Below, piece after piece: positions 27,849 to 36,641 of a stretch of DNA of 53,506 nucleotides. The notes beneath the pieces are model-generated. The model had not been told where the DNA came from, ran no database searches, and saw only the letters and a program-made list of their open reading frames with translations. Position numbers and translations under genes: made by a program. Origin of the DNA: Candidatus Zixiibacteriota bacterium (GTDB lineage: Bacteria; Zixibacteria; MSB-5A5; GN15; PGXB01); contig LS998015.1 in NCBI GenBank assembly GCA_900498245.1, forward strand, positions 1,430,352 through 1,483,857. Reading direction: 5' to 3'. Position 1 is the first letter of the stretch, and every line of letters begins with the position of its first letter.

Positions 27849-28876
27849 AGAATCTTGCCAGAAAAATTCTCAATTCAATATTCTATTTCAGCGGCATTTG
27901 GCTGATAATCAGATATTGGAATCGTCACAAGTTGATCATATTGATGTATCACGGCGTGGTCGAGCAAGATACAGGTGTCTGGACGCAAATCCCCGGGGGT
28001 TATTTTGTCCCCCATATGCGATACCTCAGCAAATCGTATAGGGCCATTAAAGGATCAGATCTCGTAAAGGCCCTGTCACAAGGTGATAACTATCGGGTTC
28101 TGGTGACTTTCGATGACGGTTTTAAAAATAACAGAATAATCGCCTATCCCATTTTGGAAGATTATAAAATCCCCGCCGTTATTTTTGTGACAACATCATT
28201 TATTGAAGGGCATGAAAAGTGGGGACGGTATATCTGGACCGACTATGTCGGCCTGGTGCTGAAACATGCCCGGGCCCCAGAAATCGATTTGGGCCATTTT
28301 GGATTGGGGACTTTGGAACTTGACAGCAGGGGGAAAAAATTGGAGGCCCGATCCGGAATTAATGCCTACCTCAAAAGAACCGATACCGCCATAAGAGATA
28401 GCGTAATAGAAGAATTGGTCCGCCTAGCCGATCCGAAGATGCCATTTCCGGACGGAGAGATATTTGAGAGTTTGGGTTGGGAAGATATTATTTACATGTC
28501 GAAGAACGGAAATATCGAATTCGGAGCCCATACGGTAAATCATGAAATTCTGACCTCGATATCTGCAGAGGACGCCCGAAAGGAGATTCGCCGATCAAAG
28601 GAACTTTTGGAATCGAGGACCGGTTTGAAAATTGCGGCATTTGCGTATCCCAACGGAACCGCCGAGGATTTCAACGAAAATATTAAGGGCATGACAGCGG
28701 AATATTATGAGTGGGCAGTCAGCACTATCGAGGGGTTGAATGATGCCGGGTCGGATATTTATGAATTGAAGCGTATCAATGTCGGCAATGATATGTCACT
28801 TCGGGGATTGAAGCTGGCCATGTCCGGGACGTCGGAAGTGGTCAATCGTATTTTTCGTTTTGGGCGACACAAATAA
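27845..28876 (+). CDS. Polysaccharide deacetylase (CE4/NodB family)
   Basis: This 343-residue enzyme would remove N- or O-acetyl groups from the polysaccharide. MYHGV (34-38) is the N-terminal motif, TFDDGF (88-93) holds the metal-binding aspartates and AHTVNH (228-233) gives the two metal-binding histidines H229 and H233. AYPNG corresponds to the conserved RxPY region. A hydrophobic stretch at 10-25 could anchor it. Polysaccharide deacetylases are a regular member of exosortase-type loci. ATGA overlap with the preceding gene shows the operon. Confidence 0.88.
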   Translation: MKNLARKILNSIFYFSGIWLIIRYWNRHKLIILMYHGVVEQDTGVWTQIPGGYFVPHMRYLSKSYRAIKGSDLVKALSQGDNYRVLVTFDDGFKNNRIIAYPILEDYKIPAVIFVTTSFIEGHEKWGRYIWTDYVGLVLKHARAPEIDLGHFGLGTLELDSRGKKLEARSGINAYLKRTDTAIRDSVIEELVRLADPKMPFPDGEIFESLGWEDIIYMSKNGNIEFGAHTVNHEILTSISAEDARKEIRRSKELLESRTGLKIAAFAYPNGTAEDFNENIKGMTAEYYEWAVSTIEGLNDAGSDIYELKRINVGNDMSLRGLKLAMSGTSEVVNRIFRFGRHK

Positions 28877-28882
28877 TGAGGC

Positions 28883-30001
28883 ATGATGAAGATCAGAGTA
28901 ATCGATAATCTTGATGAATTTAAATCACTGGAGGTGGAATGGGAAGAGCTTTTGACTCATTATCCGGGCAGGAATCCCTTCCTGACTTTCGAATGGATGC
29001 TGGCCTGGCTGGAGATATTTGGAAAAGAAGTCAGACTGTTCGTGATTGCGGTCCATCAGGATGAGAAATTGTGCGGGATCGCTCCACTATGCATGAGGAC
29101 GAACGGCACCCTAACTTTCGTCGGATATCCTCAGAATGATTATGCCGATATTATAGTCGATCCGGAATCACCGGGAACTCTCGAAGCCATTGTCACGGTC
29201 ATCTCAAATTCGAAAAACAAATGGAAAAAGGCGATTCTTGACCAACTACCCGAAAATAACTCTCAAGCGGATGGCTTACGTCATATTTTGGAAAAGGAAG
29301 GATACCCCTTCCGGGTGGAACGATCCGATGCCTGCCCGGCCATGATTCTTGACGACATTGCCGCCGCCAAAAAAATGTACTATAAAAGGAATATCACTAC
29401 GTACATAAACTGGTTCAAGCAACAGGGGAATTTTAATTATACCGTATGGAGCGAAACCACGGCCGCCCTGCAGCATCTTGAAGAACTATTTTTACAGCAT
29501 ATCAAGCGCTGGGAAGGAAGCGCCACGCCGAGCGCTTTCAAGAACGAGACCATGAAAGAATTCTACCGGGCTTTTGTCCGGCGAATGCATCCCCGGGGGT
29601 GGGTGCAAGTCTCCGGTTTGACGCTCGATGATAAATTCCCGGCGCTTTATCTTTCGTTCGAGTTCAATGGCATATTGTATCTATATAAGACCTGTTTCAA
29701 TCCCGAGTACTACAAGAAGTCTCCCGGACAGGTTATATTGCGCTACCTTTTCGATTATGCCGCGGAGCACAATTTGAAGGAGCTCGATTTCGCCCGGGGC
29801 GACGAAGGTTACAAGGATCGTTTTGCCAATGCCGTTCGCCAGAATCGCCGCCTGGTGATATATAAAAGTGACGGGGCCATGAAAGCGGCCGAGCTCTATA
29901 ATTCCTTTCGTCAGTCAAAATTGGTCGATATCTTATATCGGAACAAAGCGGTCAAAAAAATTAAATATCGAATATTGCAGATTTATCGGGGTAAAAATTA
30001 G
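28883..30001 (+). CDS. FemAB/CelD-like GNAT acyltransferase
   Basis: This is a 372-residue protein of the FemAB/CelD (BioF2-type GNAT) group. NPFLTFEWMLAWLE (residues 31-44) is the typical N-terminal segment, and the second half contains the acetyltransferase fold with ALYLSFEFNGILYLYKTCFN and ELDFARGDEGYKDRF. Members transfer acyl or aminoacyl groups; a FemAB-related protein is common in exosortase-associated polysaccharide loci. Two adjacent ATGs (28883 and 28886) are possible starts. The donor is unknown; an aminoacyl or acyl group from the carrier or ligase system of this locus is an inference. Confidence 0.8.
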   Translation: MMKIRVIDNLDEFKSLEVEWEELLTHYPGRNPFLTFEWMLAWLEIFGKEVRLFVIAVHQDEKLCGIAPLCMRTNGTLTFVGYPQNDYADIIVDPESPGTLEAIVTVISNSKNKWKKAILDQLPENNSQADGLRHILEKEGYPFRVERSDACPAMILDDIAAAKKMYYKRNITTYINWFKQQGNFNYTVWSETTAALQHLEELFLQHIKRWEGSATPSAFKNETMKEFYRAFVRRMHPRGWVQVSGLTLDDKFPALYLSFEFNGILYLYKTCFNPEYYKKSPGQVILRYLFDYAAEHNLKELDFARGDEGYKDRFANAVRQNRRLVIYKSDGAMKAAELYNSFRQSKLVDILYRNKAVKKIKYRILQIYRGKN

Positions 30002-30017
30002 CGCCGGGAACCAGAGT

Positions 30018-31163
30018 GTGATAAAAGTCGCATTTGTCATTGATGGAATCGAATCACCTACGGGCGGGACCGAGAAGCAGCTTTTGATGTTGCTTAATGG
30101 CCTCAATCGAGAGAAATATTCTCCATACTTACTAGTTCTAAAGAAATCAGAGTGGATGAAGAGCCAGAATTTTGATTTTCCCGTGATTGATTTTGAAGTT
30201 GACCGTATTTTCGGATGGAAGACCGTAGATAAAGTGAAGCAAATGGCGGCCTTTTGCCGGACCGAGAAAATTGATATCGTCCAGACTTTTTTTGTCGACG
30301 CCAATATATTCGGAACCGTCGGGGCGCACCGGGGTGGCTGTCCCGTGATAATTTCCAGCCGCCGTAATATCGGGCATTGGCAAAAAAGTATTGATGTGGC
30401 GATATTGCGATTTTTGCGGCGTTTTACCAATTATTATATTGCCAATTCTAGAGCCGCGGCGGTTGTGACAATCAGAAATGAACATATTCAGGAGAAGCGA
30501 GTTCGAGTGATTTATAATGGGATAAATCTGGACCATATTGCATCGATTACACCGGAAATGAGATTCAAGCAGCGGAATCTCTGGAAAATAAAAGAAGAGA
30601 GATATGTTATCGGCTCGATTGCCAATTTGCGCCAGGTAAAAAATATTGACCTGCTTATCGCTGCCGCGGCAAATATCGTCCGAGAATTCCCCGAAGTTCA
30701 TTTTGTGGTGGTGGGGGAGGGGCCGGAACGGGACACTTTGGGAGAATTGATAGAAGAAAAGAAAATATCGGGAAATTTCACGCTGGCGGGATCATATCAA
30801 GATGTCATTCCTTGCCTGGCGGCTTTTGATGCCGCCGTTCTGACATCATCCCATGAAAGTTTTTCCAATTCCCTGATAGAATATATGGCGGCGGGGCTGC
30901 CGATTGCCGCGACCAGTGTCGGTGGAAATATCGAAGCGATCTGTAACGGCCGGGAAGGGATATTGTTTCCGGCGGGGAATGTCGATAAACTTACCGAAGC
31001 CCTGAGAGATATTATAACCAACCATGAGTTGGCGCGGCATTTGGGCGAAAATGCAAAAAACAAGGCCTATCATGAATACAGTCGAGAAGGTTTTCTGAAG
31101 AATCACGAGCAGTTTTACATGCAGGCATTGAGAGAGGTTGGGACCAACGAGAAAAATACTTAA
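30018..31163 (+). CDS. Family 4 glycosyltransferase
   Basis: This is a 381-residue GT-B enzyme. GGTEKQLLMLL is the N-terminal acceptor motif, GSIANLRQVKNIDLLI begins the second domain and TSSHESFSNSLIEYMAAGLP carries the donor-binding ExxxxxxxE. The GTG start has only a weak ribosome binding site. Its last 26 nt overlap a second frame that leads toward the acyltransferase at 31276. Confidence 0.87.
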   Translation: MIKVAFVIDGIESPTGGTEKQLLMLLNGLNREKYSPYLLVLKKSEWMKSQNFDFPVIDFEVDRIFGWKTVDKVKQMAAFCRTEKIDIVQTFFVDANIFGTVGAHRGGCPVIISSRRNIGHWQKSIDVAILRFLRRFTNYYIANSRAAAVVTIRNEHIQEKRVRVIYNGINLDHIASITPEMRFKQRNLWKIKEERYVIGSIANLRQVKNIDLLIAAAANIVREFPEVHFVVVGEGPERDTLGELIEEKKISGNFTLAGSYQDVIPCLAAFDAAVLTSSHESFSNSLIEYMAAGLPIAATSVGGNIEAICNGREGILFPAGNVDKLTEALRDIITNHELARHLGENAKNKAYHEYSREGFLKNHEQFYMQALREVGTNEKNT

Positions 31164-31254
31164 GGGACTTTTTAAGGCGGTTTTTTATATCCTCGTTCTG
31201 CCGGTCGGTTTGCTATCCCGCGGCACCTATAATTTCTTTCATTCCACCAAATGA
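31138..31254 (+). other. Upstream in-frame segment of the acyltransferase, ended by an internal TGA
   Basis: A frame opening at a TTG (31138) reads MGPTRKILKGLFKAVFYILV and continues PVGLLSRGTYNFFHSTK to a TGA at 31252-31254. It is in the same frame as the acyltransferase ATG at 31276, with no other stop between. From family knowledge, hexapeptide acyltransferases of this type carry a hydrophobic N-terminal region of this kind before the LIPRFLGTYCR segment. The TGA therefore probably splits a once longer gene; a separate 38-residue membrane peptide is the alternative. Confidence 0.5.
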
Positions 31255-31275
31255 TTTGACCTCTTTGCGCAGTTT

Positions 31276-31731
31276 ATGGCTCTTATTCCAAGATTTTTGG
31301 GAACTTATTGCCGGGCCTGTTTCTATAAACAAACTCTCAATAAATCATCGCCTGACCTCGATATTGGCTTCGGCAGTATTTTTTCCAATATTGAAACAAG
31401 CGTGGGCCGTGGAGTTCTTATAACCGGATATACCACCATCGGTCTGGCGGAGATTGGGGATTACGCCGTTATAGCCAACCATGTGTCGGTGCTATCTGGC
31501 CGCTATCATCATAATTTCAAGGATATGGAAAAAAGAATTCTCGATGGTCAAGATACCTTTATAAGAATTGCCATCGGGGATAATTCATTTATTGGTGATA
31601 ACTCTACAGTAATGGCCGATATCGGCAAAAATTCCATTGTGGGGGCGGGAAGTGTGGTGGTGAAGCCGGTCCCGGACAATGTTGTAGTAGTCGGAAATCC
31701 GGCCCGTGTCGTCAAAAAACGGGGCGACTAA
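31276..31731 (+). CDS. Left-handed beta-helix (hexapeptide repeat) acyltransferase, likely 5'-truncated
   Basis: This is a 151-residue O-acyl/acetyltransferase of the LbH fold used in O-antigen and capsule decoration. Hexapeptide-type repeats run from about 30 to 145 (IGFGSIFSN, VGRGVLITG, IGDYAVIAN, IGDNSFIGD, IGKNSIVGA). HH at residues 75-76 (GRYHHNF) is the likely catalytic histidine site, and VVGNPARVVKKRG is the standard C-terminal end. The ATG at 31276 has no ribosome binding site and begins in the middle of a conserved segment. See the in-frame TGA feature just upstream. Confidence 0.8.
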   Translation: MALIPRFLGTYCRACFYKQTLNKSSPDLDIGFGSIFSNIETSVGRGVLITGYTTIGLAEIGDYAVIANHVSVLSGRYHHNFKDMEKRILDGQDTFIRIAIGDNSFIGDNSTVMADIGKNSIVGAGSVVVKPVPDNVVVVGNPARVVKKRGD

Positions 31732-32236
31732 TAGGGATAGGAATCGGTTCTAATCTCAAATCTGATGTGCATTCGTGTGAAGTTGTTCAAAATATAATCA
31801 AATCCTCATTTGCAGAATAAGATATTAATTACCAATAAGTTATGAGTGTTATATAAAGGGCGATATTAACCAGGCAATGATTTTTTGATATCTTGCTGTT
31901 AAGGATCGTTTGTGGGGGATTATAACTGATTATCTGATTGCGTATTAGGTAGGATGAGATAATTACGCGGCGGGCAATCTATTTGATTATTTGAATCACT
32001 GGAAGTTAGGGGAAATATGATTGGCAATTGTTTTTATGGTGTTTGGAAATATTTGTATATGTAAATTCAAAAAACTGCATATAAGGGAAAAGAGAGTCAA
32101 ATCCCGTGGAATTGCCTGATTTTCCTATAATTTGGGCCTCTTAAGGCCGATTAAGATATAGATAAGACGGTATTAACAATAGGCGGGATAAAAGGTGCGA
32201 TATGGCGTGTGTTCCCGCTGATGATGAGGAGGCAAA
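31732..32236 (+). other. 505-nt AT-rich intergenic region
   Basis: No gene, terminator or clear promoter was found. It lies between the acyltransferase and the large secreted protein and must contain that gene's promoter. The only firm element is a GAGGAGG ribosome binding site (32226-32232) before the ATG at 32237. Confidence 0.4.
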
Positions 32237-35020
32237 ATGAATAGAGCTATCAAGGATAGATTTCGCGGATTGGGCCCGGTAGTGGCCGCAATATTTATAA
32301 TTATTGCTTTGTCAGGGGGCCGGGATGCTCTGGCGGGTCATATTGTAATCAGCAGTCTACCTGATACTCTGCGTCAGGAGAATCACTCCGCGGATGCCAT
32401 TGACACGATTACCTTCTCCGGAACCAAGATTTCATCGGCCGCCAACGGTTTGATGATGTTGTTCACCTATCAGGATCCCCTTGACGGCTGGTTTATTGAT
32501 CTCGGGACCGATACTCTGGAATTCGGAACAGGCGGAGGATCCAACCTGTACGGGATAACGCTGCGCAATCAATCCGGTTATCCGGCCAATAATATTGTCA
32601 TAAACGGCGGGTATATAATTCATAATCCGCCCCGGAACGATGACAGTACCATAAAAAATAACACCTGTTTTACTTTCAGCGGCAATAATATAAAATTGCG
32701 AAATGTCAATATGATTGCCAATGGCTGGAACGGCAAATGCATTCTTGGCGGGCAGGGGTACGGAATCGAGATTGACGGCGGATCATATAACAGCCGGGTC
32801 GATTATTATGACAGCCGCTGCCTCTTTGACGCCATCATTATGAATTATACCGGCGTCGTTTTCGATTCCGCTTATGCCGCGGCCAACGGATTTACTTATA
32901 ACATCAGCATTCATGGAATTCGGATAAATGCCGCGCCTCACGCCGGAATAAGGATAGCCAGCACGGCCGGTTCCCCAACGGATAATGCTGTCGCCAAAAT
33001 TTATGACAACCAGATTAATGTAGATGCCCACAATTTCAAGTATACCAGTTACAGCGGTACCTGTTATTCGTCGTCAAATCCTTACGGTATTGCACTTCAG
33101 AGAGTGGGGCCGGGCACGGAAATTTATAACAACACCATTACGGCCGGAACGACCTATGGAGGATCGCGGGGAATTTTGATTGAGACAGCCAGGGGGAACA
33201 GCTCCCGCTATGTCGAGGTATTCAATAACAATATTGATATTCATGAAGGGCCGAATGCCGAATATGATGAGAATCATATTGAAACCCATGCCGTCCGTTT
33301 ACGGAATGATTGCCAGTATCTGCATTTTCACCATAATACCGTGGTCGGAAGCGGCGACGCCAATACCGAGACTCCCAGTTACGGACGTTCAATAGCGGCC
33401 CTCCGCTATACTTTCGAAGGCGCCTATGGCGGTGTTAATTCCCATAACCTGATTGAAAACAACCACTTTCTGGCCAGGTCGTTGACCTCGGGGGTGACGG
33501 CATATTCTGTCTGCTTTGACGCGGTCACTCTTCCCGATACTACTCTGGTCTTTCGATATAACCGGATTGAGAGTGATAATATTTTGATGAAATATGGCGA
33601 AGTCAACGCCGGCGCCAAAGGGATCACGATATTCGGAGATACCCTTTCATTCATAAGCCCGACGTATTCCCCGAAAACATTCGTAATCGGACATTTCTGC
33701 AACAATTGGGATTGCCGGGACAATTTTGTCTGTGACGCCGTCTATCAGAATGGGGCCTCCGACCAGGATATCACGTTCACATGTACATCCAACGGTTCCC
33801 TTGAACTCGGTCTTGAAAGGATGTTCAAAATCAACGTTGTCGGCAGTAACGGCCTGCCGGTGGCCGGGGCCACCATTGCGGTTACAAATAATTATGGCTT
33901 CATCGTCATCAATTCCACTACCGACAGACTGGGCCAATTAGTCAGGCCGGCCCTGTATCACTGGGAATCGAACGGCACTGATTCTACGGCCTTCAATACT
34001 TTCAGTATAAAGGCGAGAAAAAACAGCGACAGTACCGTCATTAATTACACCGCCGCGGCGACAACAACTCCGCCGACAATCACGCTATCTCATACGACAG
34101 GCGAAGAAGCGACAGATTCCATCCCGCCGTCGTCGATACATGACCTGGGCGCCGCGACCGGAGTAAATCCGGGAGACATTTTTCTAACGTGGACGGCTAC
34201 GGGTGACGACAGCACCAGCGGCCAAGCCAGCGCCTATGAAATCAGGTATTCATTGAATAATATCAATTTCGTCAACTGGAATTCAGCGACACTGTATAAC
34301 AGTGTTCCGGCGCCGCTGGCTTCCGGCACATCGCAATCCCTGACAATATCAGGACTGCAGCCGGGGACAGTTTATTATCTGGGTATCAAGGCCGCCGACG
34401 CCGTGGGGAACATATCGAACCTGTCCAACATTGTTTCGTGCCAGTCACAGGTGGATTTGTCTTTGGGGAACGATGAGACCGAAGTCGCCCTCTTTTACCC
34501 GTCGACCGGCGATATTCTGAACACGTCGCATCCGACATTGACGGTCACCAATGTCAACAATATAGACACCAACCGATATTACTTTCAGGTGGCCGCCGAT
34601 TCCAGTTTCGTTTCGCCCGTCGCGGCCTCGCCGCCGATCCCTCAGCAGACAGGGTCAAGGACATCATGGAAAGTTGACGGCAGACTGACGTCGGGGGTAA
34701 ATTACTATTGGCGCGCCAAAGTTAATCAGAATAATTTCAGCCCGGCGGCGGTCTTTTCAATCCATCCGGAAACGCACGCTTTTCCCAATCCCTTTAAGCC
34801 CGTGAGAGGGCAGGTTGCAACCTTTACGGATATTCCGGACAACTCCGACTTGCTGATAATGACGGTCACCGGAGGGACAGTTCGGCACTGGACCAAAATT
34901 ACTTCGGGAGAAGTCATCTGGGACGGCACCAACGAAGCCGGATTGCCGGTCGGTTCGGGGACTTATCTTTGGTATATCGAAGGATCTGGAAATTCGGGGA
35001 AACTGCTTCTAATCAGGTAA
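32237..35020 (+). CDS. Secreted parallel beta-helix-like protein with FN3, Ig-like and FlgD-like C-terminal domains
   Basis: This 927-residue exported protein has a signal peptide at about 1-34. Residues up to about 625 form the same Asn/Gly-rich beta-helix-like region as the protein at 5892, with shared stretches such as GIALQRVGPG, GRGILLETARG-like segments, VEVFNN and DENH. A fibronectin III domain follows (about 628-725), then an Ig-like domain (about 735-840) and a FlgD/type IX-like end (about 845-927: HAFPNPFKP ... GSGTYLWYIEG). The paralogue at 5892 has a dockerin doublet in place of these three domains. Function is unknown and no catalytic motif is evident. Confidence 0.82.
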   Translation: MNRAIKDRFRGLGPVVAAIFIIIALSGGRDALAGHIVISSLPDTLRQENHSADAIDTITFSGTKISSAANGLMMLFTYQDPLDGWFIDLGTDTLEFGTGGGSNLYGITLRNQSGYPANNIVINGGYIIHNPPRNDDSTIKNNTCFTFSGNNIKLRNVNMIANGWNGKCILGGQGYGIEIDGGSYNSRVDYYDSRCLFDAIIMNYTGVVFDSAYAAANGFTYNISIHGIRINAAPHAGIRIASTAGSPTDNAVAKIYDNQINVDAHNFKYTSYSGTCYSSSNPYGIALQRVGPGTEIYNNTITAGTTYGGSRGILIETARGNSSRYVEVFNNNIDIHEGPNAEYDENHIETHAVRLRNDCQYLHFHHNTVVGSGDANTETPSYGRSIAALRYTFEGAYGGVNSHNLIENNHFLARSLTSGVTAYSVCFDAVTLPDTTLVFRYNRIESDNILMKYGEVNAGAKGITIFGDTLSFISPTYSPKTFVIGHFCNNWDCRDNFVCDAVYQNGASDQDITFTCTSNGSLELGLERMFKINVVGSNGLPVAGATIAVTNNYGFIVINSTTDRLGQLVRPALYHWESNGTDSTAFNTFSIKARKNSDSTVINYTAAATTTPPTITLSHTTGEEATDSIPPSSIHDLGAATGVNPGDIFLTWTATGDDSTSGQASAYEIRYSLNNINFVNWNSATLYNSVPAPLASGTSQSLTISGLQPGTVYYLGIKAADAVGNISNLSNIVSCQSQVDLSLGNDETEVALFYPSTGDILNTSHPTLTVTNVNNIDTNRYYFQVAADSSFVSPVAASPPIPQQTGSRTSWKVDGRLTSGVNYYWRAKVNQNNFSPAAVFSIHPETHAFPNPFKPVRGQVATFTDIPDNSDLLIMTVTGGTVRHWTKITSGEVIWDGTNEAGLPVGSGTYLWYIEGSGNSGKLLLIR

Positions 35021-35277
35021 GCGTCATTCTGGGGCAATTTCAGGATCGCTCAGATGCGAATTTTTCTTTGATATCCGTTTGAAGCCTTTTAGCCAAATTC
35101 AAGATAAACAATTGAACGCCGATAAATTAGAGTGGAATAATGAATTTTATTTTAATAATTTTCCAGGGGAACAGAAGGAAACCGAAGGAATATTTGGCAC
35201 CACAAAAAAAAGGCTTAATTTTCCCGGTATTTCTGCGTAATGTAACTGTAAATATGCAATTTTAGAGGTAATCCACT

Positions 35278-36255
35278 TTGAAATTCAGTAAAGATTCTTT
35301 AAAAATTGACGCCGCCCGCGTAACCGACGAATTGTGCCAGGAGATTCTCCATCAAGTGCGGGTTGAACTCAAAAAAAGCGGCGCGGTGATCGGCATTTCC
35401 GGAGGAATTGACTCTTCGGTGACAGCCGCTCTTTGTGCTCGGGCTCTTGGGCCGGAACGGGTCCTGGGAATTATGTTGCCCGAAAAGGAATCGGCTGGGG
35501 AAAGCAAAACCCTTGCGGAGAGTCTGTCGCAAAAATTCGGATTTGAGGCGATTCTGGAAAATATTTCAGGAGGATTGGAGGGAATGGGTTGTTACCGCCG
35601 CCGCGATGAAGCGATCAGGACGGTCTTCCCCGAATACAGTCCGGATGAGTATAAATGCAAAATCGTCATCCCGCAAAATATTCTGGAGAAAGATACCTTC
35701 AATTTCTTCAATTTGACGATTGAAAACGATAAGGGTGTAGTAAAATCAAAACGGATGCCGCTTCAGGCTTATTTGCAGATCGTGGCGTCCTCCAATCTTA
35801 AGCAGCGACTTCGCATGACAACCCTATATTATCATGCGGAAAAGCGGAACTGGGCCGTGGCGGGAACCGGGAACAAAGACGAACATGAGCAGGGTTTTTT
35901 TGTCAAATACGGCGATGGCGGTGCGGATCTGAAACCGATAGCGCATTTGTTCAAAATACAGGTCTATCAACTGGCGGAGTACCTGGGTGTGCCGCAGGAA
36001 ATTATTCAGAGGACGCCGACAACGGACACATACAGCGCCGACGTGACTCAGGAGGAATTTTTCTTCGGACTTGATTTCTATCGGATGGATATGCTCTGGC
36101 ACGCCATGGAGAAGAATGTTCCCCCGGAAGAAGCCGCGGCGGTCCTGGAATTGACCACGGATCAAGTAAAAAAAGCCTATTTTAATATTGATCGAAAAAT
36201 CAAGGCAACCGAATATTTGCGACTGGCCCCGCTGGAGATTCGGTCAAAGCTTTAG
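35278..36255 (+). CDS. NAD-synthase-like ATP-pyrophosphatase (copy 1)
   Basis: This 325-residue protein is related to ammonia-dependent NAD synthetase. The PP-loop SGGIDSS is at 41-47, and the downstream core GTGNKDEHEQGFFVKYGDGG and LFKIQVYQLAEYLGVP keep the NadE pattern. It is longer than NadE (about 270) owing to an insert at about 100-175. The TTG start is supported by alignment of MKFSKDSLKI with MKFGKELLKI of the second copy at 38249. Enzymes of this fold make an amide from an acyl-adenylate. Two copies flank a carrier protein and an AMP ligase, which argues for a role in a carrier-bound pathway and not in NAD synthesis. Ordinary NadE activity cannot be excluded. Confidence 0.82.
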   Translation: MKFSKDSLKIDAARVTDELCQEILHQVRVELKKSGAVIGISGGIDSSVTAALCARALGPERVLGIMLPEKESAGESKTLAESLSQKFGFEAILENISGGLEGMGCYRRRDEAIRTVFPEYSPDEYKCKIVIPQNILEKDTFNFFNLTIENDKGVVKSKRMPLQAYLQIVASSNLKQRLRMTTLYYHAEKRNWAVAGTGNKDEHEQGFFVKYGDGGADLKPIAHLFKIQVYQLAEYLGVPQEIIQRTPTTDTYSADVTQEEFFFGLDFYRMDMLWHAMEKNVPPEEAAAVLELTTDQVKKAYFNIDRKIKATEYLRLAPLEIRSKL

Positions 36256-36312
36256 ATATTGATCCGGCGGGTTTATAAGAAGAAATTCAATATTAATTTT
36301 TAAGGAAATATT

Positions 36313-36576
36313 ATGGCAGCGATTGAACAAGGTTCCATTAAAACGAAAGTAAGGGGATTCATAACAGATACTTTTTTGATCGGCAATGACAAAGCTAAAC
36401 TCGGCGACGCCGATTCTTTTATGCAATTGGGCATTATCGATTCCACGGGTGTTCTGGAATTGGCTTCATATATTGAATCGGAATTCGGCCTGACCATTCT
36501 GGATAATGAAATGGTCCCCGAGAATCTCGATTCAATCGAAAATATTGCCAAGTATGTTCACCGAAAGATAAGTTGA
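36313..36576 (+). CDS. Acyl/peptidyl carrier protein
   Basis: This is an 87-residue carrier protein. GIIDSTGVLEL contains the D-S motif, with Ser44 as the site for the 4'-phosphopantetheine arm, followed by a helix-rich C-terminus (FGLTILDNEM). It is acidic and of normal length. The ribosome binding site is AAGGAAA. It lies immediately before an AMP ligase, so it is probably charged by that enzyme. Carrier proteins of this sort are found in exosortase-type loci. Confidence 0.88.
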   Translation: MAAIEQGSIKTKVRGFITDTFLIGNDKAKLGDADSFMQLGIIDSTGVLELASYIESEFGLTILDNEMVPENLDSIENIAKYVHRKIS

Positions 36577-36641
36577 AAATCTATCGATTCGGCCCGGTTA
36601 ATTATCAAATACCGGAGCTTCTTGCGGGATAAGTAATTGCA

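Noticed and set aside
31252-31254. TGA read as an amino acid by an altered genetic code
   Set aside because: Several genes here end in TGA with tight ATGA or GTGA overlaps (for example 5053, 19175, 26721), so TGA is a normal stop.
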